The notes under the pieces: model-generated
Seen by the model: only the letters and a program-made list of their open reading frames with translations
What the model was told of the DNA's origin: nothing
Databases searched by the model: none
Shown: positions 1-7,873 of the stretch, in pieces
How the letters are laid out: the number at the start of each line of letters is the position of its first letter
Numbering within the stretch: position 1 is the stretch's first letter
Origin: an uncultured Bacteroidales bacterium
Lineage (GTDB): Bacteria; Bacteroidota; Bacteroidia; Bacteroidales; UBA932
Direction of reading: 5' to 3'
Assembly (NCBI GenBank): GCA_900545245.1
Contig: UQYV01000008.1
Location: 28,507-92,506, forward strand
Length of the DNA: 64,000 bases
Program-made: the position numbers and the translations under genes

Positions 1-379
1 CGTTGAGGACAGACGCCTCCACTCCGTTTCCGAACGATGACACTCCGTCAGTCAGGATTATGTCGACATTCTCGATGAACGTGTCATGCCCAATTTCGTA
101 GTTCGCGATATAGTTCTTCACGTTCTCTATGCAGCAGTCGTCCCCTATCGTGACATTATGCAACGTAGCATGGTAGAGCCCCGAATGCTTTTTCATCCCT
201 CCCGGAAGCGTAAATTCCTTTCTGAAAGAGCCGAGCCTTATGTCGCCGGAGAAGCGCACGGACTTCACGAATTCAGTCGAAAAATCATCTGAAACATCAA
301 TCTTCGCCCAGTCTACAGCCGAGCATGCTTGCGACTCCAGCGCCGCCACTTCATTTTCCGTAAGTTTTCTGTAGTTCAT
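1..379 (-). CDS. DUF4954 family protein, partial (N-terminal part)
   Basis: Minus-strand frame open from an ATG at 379 to the window edge; about 126 N-terminal residues are present. The protein starts MNYRKLTENE and contains VRFSGDIRLGSF, TLHNVTIGDDCCIENVKNYI and HDTFIENVDII. I recognise this as the N-terminus of the large Bacteroidales DUF4954 family, whose hexapeptide-like repeats suggest a left-handed beta-helix, possibly related to nucleotidyl- or acyltransferases. No signal peptide, so cytoplasmic. It lies 20 bp downstream of recX on the same strand and is probably the last gene of the rlmN-patatin-recX run. Biochemical function is not known to me. Confidence 0.85.
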   Translation of the reverse strand, partial: MNYRKLTENEVAALESQACSAVDWAKIDVSDDFSTEFVKSVRFSGDIRLGSFRKEFTLPGGMKKHSGLYHATLHNVTIGDDCCIENVKNYIANYEIGHDTFIENVDIILTDGVSSFGNGVEASVLN

Positions 380-398
380 AAGTCATTGGTTGTAAACA

Positions 399-878
399 TC
401 ACATTTCTACATTTTCGATATGACTCAAGGCAGCCGACACTTCGTCGTACTGATAGCCGCGCCCGAGGGCAAAACGGAGCAACTTCAGCTTCCGCTGCGG
501 GTCATCCTTCAACGTCCGGGACTTTGCCGCCAACAGTTTCTCAAGCCTTACGGAGGCTCCGTCCCCATCAATTCCGGCAATTCCCGCATCAATATCTTCA
601 CGAGACAAGCCCTTATGGGACAGCATATAACGAATCTTTACGGCACCCCAGCCGGAAATAGAAGCTTTCTCGCGGGCGTATGCCGCACAATATCGACTGT
701 CATCGACATATTTGTCCCTTTTCAGCGATTCCACGACCGTTTCCGCAGCAAACTCATCCCCGTCAAGAGCCTTCATGGCCTTTTCACGAACATCGGAAAC
801 ACAATACTCGCGACGGGAACACTGGTTACGCAGGCGCGAAAGAACCTTCTGAACTGCAGCAGTCTCAGACATAGCCAT
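399..878 (-). CDS. recX: Regulatory protein RecX
   Basis: 159 aa, the usual size for RecX, which binds RecA filaments and modulates recombination and SOS activity in the cytoplasm. The three-helix repeats are visible: LSRLRNQCSRREYCVSDVRE near the N-terminus, then a central VVESLKRDKYVDDSRYCAAY segment with the family's typical D-D-x-R-[YF] pattern, then KASISGWGAVKIRYML with an invariant-type G. The start codon shares a base with the TGA stop of the patatin gene (TGATG), so translation is probably coupled. An ATG two codons later is also possible. There is no recA in the window. Confidence 0.9.
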   Translation of the reverse strand: MAMSETAAVQKVLSRLRNQCSRREYCVSDVREKAMKALDGDEFAAETVVESLKRDKYVDDSRYCAAYAREKASISGWGAVKIRYMLSHKGLSREDIDAGIAGIDGDGASVRLEKLLAAKSRTLKDDPQRKLKLLRFALGRGYQYDEVSAALSHIENVEM

Positions 879-3307
879 CAGAAATTATAGCCGAAGCTCA
901 GATAGAGACCTACCCTATGAATGACGTCCGACCAGTTGATGTTTGCCGTAATCGGGCCAAAAATAGTGTTGTAGGAATATTCGAGGGAAAATCCGTACAT
1001 GCCTCTGCCGGACTTCAGGTCCGAGAATGAATCAAAGGTGTAGAGATAGTTGGCGGTACCTGTCAGATAATGGTTCTTCGCGACATTGAAACGCAGGTCG
1101 GCCTTCGCCAGGCCAAGATTCCGTTCAAGGAACATAAGTTTCGGTATCCCCGCAAAAGAAAGCTGCCGGTCAAAATAGCGTCCGCTAATCTGGCCTCCCA
1201 CAGCATTCGTGAGGACGACAGGTGGCTTCGCACCGAACTGGCAGCGCGCATTTATTGAAGGAATGAACGCAAACACCTTCCCTACGGGGACAACAGCCTT
1301 GAAATCAAGGTTTACCATATGGAGATTGTTTTCCTTTAAAGAGTTTACATAGTCAGTAAAGAGCCAGCTGTATGAAATGCCTGCCTTCACGCCCTTTGTA
1401 GGGAAATAGCCACGGTCAAACGTATCAACCGTTCCGTCAATGAAAACGGAAGAGTAGTTCGTCAGCGTTTCCATTGTCCTATAGCGCGAGCCAAAATAAT
1501 TGGTAAGATAAGGATTTGACGTATTGTCATAGAAGAGGTCGTTACGCAGTCCGAGCCTTACGTCGAAATAGGACCACTTCAATCCCGAGATAAAGACCTC
1601 CTGCCGCGAAGAAAGAAGGTCGAATATCGGCCAGTCGTTACGATCGGAGAACACTCTTGCAGAAGTCCACCTCACTGACGCAGAAGCATTCATCGTCGGT
1701 ATCTTAGGCGCGTCGTAAGAATAACGGAGTTTGAATTCGGGATTCATGCCGAGTTTCGTGTCAAAGTTGAGCGTCGAGCCCTGAATCCTGTTGGCAAACA
1801 GCCCTATATTAAAGACCGCCGTCACAAAATCCTCCGTATCCGCCCGCATTCCGATGCCGAGTTGGTGTACAGGACCTTTCTTGCAGGTAATTTCCAGATC
1901 GAAAGGCTCTTTCTTTCCATGCAGCTCATAAGAGACATAGTCGTATGCTCCGGTGGCGTAAATCTGCGCTATGGCATGGGAGATGCGGTCGTATGAAATC
2001 GTGTCTCCGGGATATATGCCTATCTTTTTCTTGATTATCTTCGCCGCGGCTGCATCCTCTCCGATAAGGTTCACATTGCCGACCATGACAGGGCGGTTGC
2101 GGAGGTTTATGGCGTGCGGTCTGGCCAGCCGCAACGAGTCATTCCCCACTCTGCGCTTTATGGCAACCAGAAGAGAGTCGTTCTGCCTTGCGGCCTCGTA
2201 TCCGTTGCGTATCAGTTTGTCTATGTTCTCCTTGGAGAAACTGAGCATATTCAGTCCCATAAGATCCGGACGTATGGAAACATCCGGGATATGTACATTC
2301 CTTTCATAGACCTCCCTCTCCAGCATATCCATGCTGCTTGAGATCACGTCACCGAGGTTGCGGATTTTAGCGTCCGGTTTAGGAGGAGTCGTCACATCAA
2401 CGCCGATTATTATGTCAGCGCCGAGTTGCTTGGCTATGTCCGTCGGGTAATTGTCCCTCATTCCACCGTCAACGAGGACATAATTCTCATATTTGACCGG
2501 AGTGAACACACCGGGAATCGACATCGTGGAGCGTAACGCGACGTTAATCGGGCCATCATACCAGACTTTCGTCTTTCCCGAACTCAAGTCTGTCGAGACA
2601 CAGGCGTACGGAATCGGAAGATCCATGAAATCCATAGGATCCTGATAGCCGACAGTCAGAGAGCTGAAAAGGTTTGAAATATTCTGTCCATAGACATATC
2701 CCGAAGGGAGGCTCCCCAAAAGATTCTCCTTCAGCATGTTGCGTGCGTGTTCATCATCCGCGTCGAGACGTATGTTCGCACTATGTCTCTCGGCCGGTTC
2801 AACATCGGTGGTTTCGCTGGTGTAGTAGAAAGGCATCGACACGAGATACTTTTCCTTGTATTTCATCCGGTTGTAGGAGATGTACTCCCTCGGAAGCTTG
2901 TCACGCATGAGGGCATTCCAGTCAAGGCTACGGATGAGCGTGTCTATTTCACGGTAGTTGTAGCCCATTGAAGTCAGGCCACCCATCAGGCCGCCGATGC
3001 TGGTCCCGAGCACGACATCGACAGGTATCTTGAGAGAATCGAGATAATGCAGCACGCCGATGTGGGCAGCGCCCTTCGCACCTCCGCCGCTCATCACAAG
3101 AGCCACGGTCGGTCTATACTGCCGGATGGAGTCGAGGCGCACCTTCATCCTCTCTATGACTATGGAATCCTCAACCGGAGCGACGCTACGGCCGAAATAC
3201 AGCTTTCGCGAATCCGGACGCCGAGCCGACGATTCGTTGAAAGCCACCGATGCGGCAATGATGACCGCAAACGCGAAGAAAAAAGGCACAAAACGTTTCA
3301 TATCCAT
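878..3307 (-). CDS. Patatin-like phospholipase with C-terminal outer-membrane barrel
   Basis: 809 aa with an N-terminal hydrophobic signal sequence (FVPFFFAFAVIIAASVAF). The patatin domain follows: oxyanion-hole glycines in SGGGAKGAAH at about 73-82, nucleophile Ser103 in GTSIGG, and the catalytic Asp in VDGGMRDN near residue 285. A POTRA-like segment (NVNLIGEDAAAAKIIKKKIG) and a C-terminal Omp85/BamA-type barrel ending in SFGYNF complete it. This is the two-part design of PlpD-like type Vd proteins: a lipid hydrolase carried by an outer-membrane barrel. The expected activity is phospholipase A at the cell envelope. Cotranscribed with recX (1-base overlap) and rlmN (28 bp upstream). Confidence 0.9.
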   Translation of the reverse strand: MDMKRFVPFFFAFAVIIAASVAFNESSARRPDSRKLYFGRSVAPVEDSIVIERMKVRLDSIRQYRPTVALVMSGGGAKGAAHIGVLHYLDSLKIPVDVVLGTSIGGLMGGLTSMGYNYREIDTLIRSLDWNALMRDKLPREYISYNRMKYKEKYLVSMPFYYTSETTDVEPAERHSANIRLDADDEHARNMLKENLLGSLPSGYVYGQNISNLFSSLTVGYQDPMDFMDLPIPYACVSTDLSSGKTKVWYDGPINVALRSTMSIPGVFTPVKYENYVLVDGGMRDNYPTDIAKQLGADIIIGVDVTTPPKPDAKIRNLGDVISSSMDMLEREVYERNVHIPDVSIRPDLMGLNMLSFSKENIDKLIRNGYEAARQNDSLLVAIKRRVGNDSLRLARPHAINLRNRPVMVGNVNLIGEDAAAAKIIKKKIGIYPGDTISYDRISHAIAQIYATGAYDYVSYELHGKKEPFDLEITCKKGPVHQLGIGMRADTEDFVTAVFNIGLFANRIQGSTLNFDTKLGMNPEFKLRYSYDAPKIPTMNASASVRWTSARVFSDRNDWPIFDLLSSRQEVFISGLKWSYFDVRLGLRNDLFYDNTSNPYLTNYFGSRYRTMETLTNYSSVFIDGTVDTFDRGYFPTKGVKAGISYSWLFTDYVNSLKENNLHMVNLDFKAVVPVGKVFAFIPSINARCQFGAKPPVVLTNAVGGQISGRYFDRQLSFAGIPKLMFLERNLGLAKADLRFNVAKNHYLTGTANYLYTFDSFSDLKSGRGMYGFSLEYSYNTIFGPITANINWSDVIHRVGLYLSFGYNF

Positions 3308-3335
3308 TACTCAAGTTTCGTAAGTATCCTACGCA

Positions 3336-4394
3336 TTACCTCTCCGCAACTCCGCCGGCACTACCCGCACGCGAGGCGTGTTCCCCGGCAAGCAGCCCGC
3401 AGGCCGCAAGTATGTCCTCACCGCGTGAAGCCCTCAGGGTTGCCACGATCCCGGCATCGTTCAGACGCTTGCGGAAAGCCTCCATCACTGCCGGCGACGA
3501 CGTGTGGTACGGAAAATCCGGTATCTGATGGAACCGTATCAGATTCACGCGGCATTCAAGATGCTTCAGCAGCCTTATCAGCGCATCGGCATGGCGTGGA
3601 GTGTCGTTGAAGCCGGCAAACATGGTGTACTCGAAGCTGACCCGTCTCTGCCCGCTGAAATCATATTTTCCAAGCAGACGCACCACCTCTGTGATTGACC
3701 ACGCCTTCTGGGCCGGCATCATGGTCAGGCGTTCCTCCGGGAACGGGTCATGAAGGCTGACCGCGATGTGGCAGCGACAGTCGTCAAGAAACCGTTTAAG
3801 ATTCGGTAGAACGCCTATCGTAGAGACAGTTATGCGCTTGGGACTCCATGCGAAGCCCCATTCCGCCGTCAGAATCTCTATCGCTCGCATCACATTGTCG
3901 TAGTTGTCAAGAGGCTCGCCCATTCCCATAAAAACGGTGTTGGTCAGAGCGTCACTTTCGTCAACCGAAAGGAATTGCGAGATGATTTCCCCTGTCGTAA
4001 GATTTCCGTGAAATCCCTGTCTGCCAGTCATGCAGAACTTACAGCCCATCCGGCATCCTGACTGAGAAGAGACGCACAGTGTGGCCCTGTCTCCGTCCGG
4101 AATCATCACCGCCTCAACTGCCGAGTCCTCGCCCTTTTCAAAGACAGGGAACAGGTATTTCTTTGTCCCGTCAGCTGAAGAGAGTACGCTCACCGGCTCC
4201 ACGAGCCCGAGGTCGTAGCATTCGGAAAGCCTTGCACGCGCAGCCTTTGAAAGATTGGTCATCTCATCTATTGACCGCACCTTCTTCCGGTACATCCACT
4301 GCGCAATCTGCCCGGCTGTGAACTTCGGCAGCCCGAGCGACAGCACAACTTCCTGCAATTCAGCAATATTTTTCCCAAGAAGCTTCTCTTTCAT
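3336..4394 (-). CDS. rlmN: 23S rRNA (adenine-2503-C2)-methyltransferase / tRNA methyltransferase RlmN
   Basis: 352 aa radical-SAM enzyme that methylates C2 of A2503 in 23S rRNA and usually A37 of some tRNAs. The [4Fe-4S]-binding CxxxCxxC is Cys114/118/121 in SGCRMGCKFCMTG. GMGEPLDNYDNV is the family's SAM-binding signature. The C-terminal cysteine that forms the covalent intermediate is present in RGEDILAACGLL. Length is typical. The extra C-terminal tail (EHASRAGSAGGVAER) is low complexity. It sits 59 bp downstream of the M3 peptidase gene and 28 bp before the patatin gene. Confidence 0.95.
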   Translation of the reverse strand: MKEKLLGKNIAELQEVVLSLGLPKFTAGQIAQWMYRKKVRSIDEMTNLSKAARARLSECYDLGLVEPVSVLSSADGTKKYLFPVFEKGEDSAVEAVMIPDGDRATLCVSSQSGCRMGCKFCMTGRQGFHGNLTTGEIISQFLSVDESDALTNTVFMGMGEPLDNYDNVMRAIEILTAEWGFAWSPKRITVSTIGVLPNLKRFLDDCRCHIAVSLHDPFPEERLTMMPAQKAWSITEVVRLLGKYDFSGQRRVSFEYTMFAGFNDTPRHADALIRLLKHLECRVNLIRFHQIPDFPYHTSSPAVMEAFRKRLNDAGIVATLRASRGEDILAACGLLAGEHASRAGSAGGVAER

Positions 4395-4453
4395 AGTGAC
4401 GTTCCTTTCCTGTTTGTTTCTTTCTCCGTCTCCGTCAGCCGAGACCCACGAGT

Positions 4454-6550
4454 CTATTTCTGTACAAGCCCGAGCTTCTTCATGAGAGCCTCCGGCTGAG
4501 GGTCGTGTCCGCGGAAGTTGCGGTAAAGCACGGCCGCATCCTCGGAGTCGCCTTTAGAGAGTATGTTGTCACGGAAACTGTGACTGACTTCTGTGTTAAA
4601 TATGCCTTTTTCCTCAAATAGGGAGAAGGCATCCGCCTCAAGAACCTCCGCCCACTTGTAGGAGTAGTAGCCGGCAGAGTAACCTCCGGCAAAAATGTGG
4701 GAGAAAGAAGTTGAGATGCAGGTTTCAGGCACCGTCACGCTCACTGCATACGGCTCGAGAGCCTTCTTCTCAAAGCTAAGGACATCCACTGTCTCCGGAA
4801 GCTTTGCGAGTGAATGCCAGGCCATGTCGAGCAGTCCGAACTGGAGCTGGCGAACCTGCGAGTAGCCTGCAAGATAGTTCTTTGCCGCAACAATCTTGTC
4901 TATGAGTTCGGACGGGATGTTCTCGCCTGTCTGATAATGCTTTGCGAATGTATTGAGGTATTCAGGCTCAAATCCCCAGTTTTCCATAATCTGTGAAGGG
5001 AGCTCAACGAAGTCACGTGCCACCGAAGTTCCTGTGATTGAAGGATAGCGTCCCTCTGCGAGAATGCCGTGGAGGGCATGGCCGAACTCGTGAAGGAAAG
5101 TGGTAAACTCGTCATGTGTGAGAAGTGAAGGGGAAGCCGCTGTAGGCTTGCTGAAGTTGGTCACAATGCTTATGAAAGGCCTCTTCTCGACGCCGTTCTG
5201 TATACTCTGACCGCGGAACTCCGTCATCCACGCACCGCCTCTCTTGCTCGCACGCGGGAAGAAGTCGGCATAGAACAGTGCCTTATGCACGCCGTCTCCG
5301 TCAGTGACATCATATACCTTGACATCCTTGTGATAACCGGGTATGTCCTTGCGGAGCGTAAAGTTCAGGCCATATAGCCTGTGTGCGAGATCGAAGACTG
5401 CGTCAATGCAGCTTTCAAGTCTGAAATAAGGCTTGAGAAGTTCCTCATTAAGAGAATACTTCGCCTCCTGATAGCGCTCAGACCAATATGAAAAATCCCA
5501 CGGCATAAGTTCATTATCTTCAAAGCCATTCTCCCTGGCATAGTCCAAAATCTCGGCAACCTCGGCCTTTGCAAACGGGAGCGACGGAATCACGAGTTGC
5601 GCAAGAAAGTCATTGACAGTCTGCGGGTTCTTTGCCATTCTCTCCTCAAGAGCATAGTCCGCATAAGTCTTGTAACCGAGAATGTTGGATATCTTTATGC
5701 GCAAGTCAACTATCTTCTTCACATTCCCAACATTGCTGAACTCTCCGGAAATTGCCCGCGTGTTATAGGCCATATACATCTGACGGCGGAGATCACGCAC
5801 CTTGCTGAATTTCATGAAAGGTCCGTAGCTCGGGTAGTCGAGCGTAAATGCCCATCCATCGAGTCCCTTTTCCTTTGCAGCCTCGGCAGCAGCCTCGACC
5901 ACGTATGCAGGAAGTCCGTCAAGCTGAGTGGAATCGGTCACATTCAGTGTGTATGCGTTGGTTGCGGCAAGCACGTTCTTGCTAAAAGAAAGAGTCGCGA
6001 GCGAAAGTTCCTCTGAAAGTCGGCTGTACTCGACCTTGTCTGCTCCGTCAAGATTAGCGCCGCTACGCACAAATGAGCGGTAGGAGTTTTCGAGTATACG
6101 CATCTGGTCCTGCTCCAGGCCGAGAGTCTCCCTTTTCTCGTAAACTGCCTTAACCCTCTGGAAGAGCTTTTCGTTCAGAGATACGTACATGGAATACTCG
6201 TTCAGCTTCGGAGAGACCTCCTCGGCAATTCTCTGCATCTCATCATTCGTGTCGGCTTCCATAAGGTTGAAGAATATCCCGGACACCCGTTCAAGTGTCT
6301 GTCCGGCATATTCCATGGCTTCCACGGTGTTCTCAAATGTCGGTGCCTCCGGATTGTCCGTGATTGCATCAATCTCGGCCTTGGCCTCGGCAATTCCCTG
6401 CTCAAAGGCCGGCATATAGTGCTCGTTACGGATTTTGTCGAACTGCGGAGCACCATAAGGCAGCTTCGACTCCGTCAAAAGCGGATTTTCCATATTGCAA
6501 GAAGTTACAAACGCGAGCGCCACGCCCGCAACAAATACAAATTTTCTCAT
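4454..6550 (-). CDS. M3 family metallopeptidase lipoprotein (peptidyl-dipeptidase Dcp type)
   Basis: 698 aa. Start set at 6550 (MRKFVFVAGVALAFVTSC), which gives a lipoprotein signal with Cys18. A longer frame to 6592 exists but would begin upstream of the -7 promoter box at 6580-6587. Zinc motif HEFGH at about 487-491 within FLHEFGHALHG. The downstream Glu ligand region and the FAGGYSAGYYSYKWAEV substrate-binding motif are typical of Dcp/oligopeptidase A. It probably hydrolyses short peptides in the periplasm or at the membrane surface. A paralog lies at 40346-42445. Confidence 0.92.
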   Translation of the reverse strand: MRKFVFVAGVALAFVTSCNMENPLLTESKLPYGAPQFDKIRNEHYMPAFEQGIAEAKAEIDAITDNPEAPTFENTVEAMEYAGQTLERVSGIFFNLMEADTNDEMQRIAEEVSPKLNEYSMYVSLNEKLFQRVKAVYEKRETLGLEQDQMRILENSYRSFVRSGANLDGADKVEYSRLSEELSLATLSFSKNVLAATNAYTLNVTDSTQLDGLPAYVVEAAAEAAKEKGLDGWAFTLDYPSYGPFMKFSKVRDLRRQMYMAYNTRAISGEFSNVGNVKKIVDLRIKISNILGYKTYADYALEERMAKNPQTVNDFLAQLVIPSLPFAKAEVAEILDYARENGFEDNELMPWDFSYWSERYQEAKYSLNEELLKPYFRLESCIDAVFDLAHRLYGLNFTLRKDIPGYHKDVKVYDVTDGDGVHKALFYADFFPRASKRGGAWMTEFRGQSIQNGVEKRPFISIVTNFSKPTAASPSLLTHDEFTTFLHEFGHALHGILAEGRYPSITGTSVARDFVELPSQIMENWGFEPEYLNTFAKHYQTGENIPSELIDKIVAAKNYLAGYSQVRQLQFGLLDMAWHSLAKLPETVDVLSFEKKALEPYAVSVTVPETCISTSFSHIFAGGYSAGYYSYKWAEVLEADAFSLFEEKGIFNTEVSHSFRDNILSKGDSEDAAVLYRNFRGHDPQPEALMKKLGLVQK

Positions 6551-6579
6551 AACCGACACCTTTATTATATAGTAAACTG

Positions 6580-6587
6580 CAAAGTTA
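6580..6587 (-). promoter_or_regulatory. -7 promoter box for the M3 peptidase gene
   Basis: The minus strand reads TAACTTTG, a perfect TAnnTTTG Bacteroidota -7 box, about 30 bp before the ATG at 6550. No good -33 TTTG at 19-21 bp. Its place inside the longer open frame argues for the 6550 start. Confidence 0.65.
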
Positions 6588-6965
6588 CTCAATTTTTCCC
6601 AACCCGTGAATTCTTGATATGGAGAAAACTCTGCTTACAGTCAGATTATAGCGGATGTCAAAGCAGCAGCACTCACTGTATCTGGGACGGCGCTGGCAGA
6701 AAGTCATGAACTCCGGGCTGAACCCGCGGCAAAGCAGTTCAGCAACGCCGATGCTCTCTACACGTCCCCGTAGCAGGTCTGTAAGAATCCGATAGTTTTC
6801 CGCAAGAATGTCAAGCACCCGGGCGTGGCTCTGCCGACTCACCTGCCGTGTCTCGTAGTTATGGTGGTTCTTGCATGAGTCACAGCAGTAAAGCCGGTCA
6901 GTCCTGCTGTCCGGAATCGGGCTTCCACATTCAATGCACAGTCTCTTTTTCTTCGGTCGTCCCAT
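6585..6965 (-). CDS. Small zinc-ribbon protein of unknown function
   Basis: 126 aa. The N-terminus MGRPKKKRLCIECGSPIP followed by YCCDSCKNHHN carries four cysteines spaced as a zinc ribbon; this N-terminal pattern recurs in short Bacteroidales proteins. The middle is probably helical (SHARVLDILAENYRILTDLL). The C-terminus runs into the promoter region of the downstream M3 peptidase gene, so the last 20 or so residues may be poorly conserved. No signal peptide; likely cytoplasmic and possibly nucleic-acid binding. Function not recognised. Confidence 0.75.
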   Translation of the reverse strand: MGRPKKKRLCIECGSPIPDSRTDRLYCCDSCKNHHNYETRQVSRQSHARVLDILAENYRILTDLLRGRVESIGVAELLCRGFSPEFMTFCQRRPRYSECCCFDIRYNLTVSRVFSISRIHGLGKIE

Positions 6966-7365
6966 AATCTGTAGTCTAAAGTTCTATCGCGGAGTTTCCG
7001 CTGCTGCAAAATTGGCGACGCCGGACGAAAATAACAAGTGCCCGTGAAATAATTACTCCTTTCTGACAAAAGTTTTTCTCTTTTTTGAAATCATGATTAT
7101 TCTTTGATGATAAAAAAAACATCACGGTTGATTTCTTTTTTATACACGACGTTAAGAAAAATTTATATGCGGCTTAAAGAAAAAGAAAAAACATATAAAA
7201 ACAGAAATTAATCGACATCGGATGAAGGAAAATCATTGTCTGCCAGGAATTTTTTGCTGTACTTTGCCATTGCCCGAAAGGAACGGACGTCGTGTTCCGC
7301 GGGCACCTGGGCTGCGGTGTTCCGGAAACCGCGCACAACAAATCGTTAAATTATAAATCGGAATT
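6966..7365. other. Intergenic region between divergent genes, 400 bp
   Basis: AT-rich, with homopolymer runs around 7070-7200 and a more GC-rich part at 7280-7345. It must hold the divergent promoters of the zinc-ribbon gene and the SSB-like gene. The only recognisable candidate is TACTTTG near 7260, one base short of consensus, with TTG about 21 bp upstream. No open frame, RNA fold or repeat convinced me. Confidence 0.4.
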
Positions 7366-7698
7366 ATGGAAACAATCAACAGGGTTGAACTACAGGGAAC
7401 TGTGGGCAACGTAAGGATGCAGGAAGCAGGCGAAAGAAAGGTACTTCATTTTTCGCTCGTGACCAACAGAGTCAGCCGGAACAAGGACGGAGAGAACATC
7501 GTCGAGGCATGCTGGCACAATGTGGAAGCGTGGGAGGGCAAGAACATCGCCGATCTCACGAAAATAGACAAGGGTAGCAATGTCCATTTGTTCGGACGCA
7601 TCAGGTACACCAAATATGTCGGGGCAGATAAAATTGAGCGAATTGGGACGGACATCATCGCCAGCAGGTTGGAAATGGTCGATGACGACGTGGCATAA
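7366..7698 (+). CDS. ssb: Short single-stranded DNA-binding protein (SSB-like OB fold)
   Basis: 110 aa. The fold pattern MxxINRVELQGTVGNVRM, FSLVTNRV, ACWHNVEAWEG and VHLFGRIRY matches the single OB domain of bacterial SSB proteins, which coat single-stranded DNA during replication and repair. It is shorter than standard SSB and ends at EMVDDDVA without the linker and DDDIPF-type tip that recruits partner proteins. It may therefore be a secondary, possibly competence- or mobile-type, SSB rather than the replication SSB. A strong hairpin follows the stop. Confidence 0.85.
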   Translation: METINRVELQGTVGNVRMQEAGERKVLHFSLVTNRVSRNKDGENIVEACWHNVEAWEGKNIADLTKIDKGSNVHLFGRIRYTKYVGADKIERIGTDIIASRLEMVDDDVA

Positions 7699-7705
7699 AT
7701 ACATA

Positions 7706-7751
7706 TTGCCGGAAGCCGCAAAACTCGGGAATTGACAGCGGTTTCCGGCAA
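7706..7751 (+). terminator. Hairpin after the SSB-like gene
   Basis: Arms 7706-7719 and 7738-7751 pair over 14 positions with one G-U and an 18-nt loop, 8 bp after the stop. There is no long U tract, so it may act as an mRNA end stabiliser or a weak terminator. Confidence 0.55.
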
Positions 7752-7801
7752 CATTTCCGGGAGAATCCGTAAAGAAAGTGTATTTTTTGAAGGTTTCTTA
7801 G

Positions 7802-7809
7802 TAATTTTG
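7802..7809 (+). promoter_or_regulatory. -7 promoter box for the polyferredoxin operon
   Basis: TAATTTTG is a perfect TAnnTTTG box 65 bp before the ATG at 7874. A consensus -33 is not present at 19-21 bp; TTTG occurs only 12 bp upstream. Confidence 0.5.
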
Positions 7810-7873
7810 CGGTGTTTTTGTAGTCCCCACGCTGTGGGAGACAGATATGGCTAACGATTAGAAACATCAAGAA

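Noticed and set aside
5597..6016. 139-aa plus-strand frame opposite the M3 peptidase gene
   Set aside because: A shadow frame inside a confident gene, with no recognisable domain.
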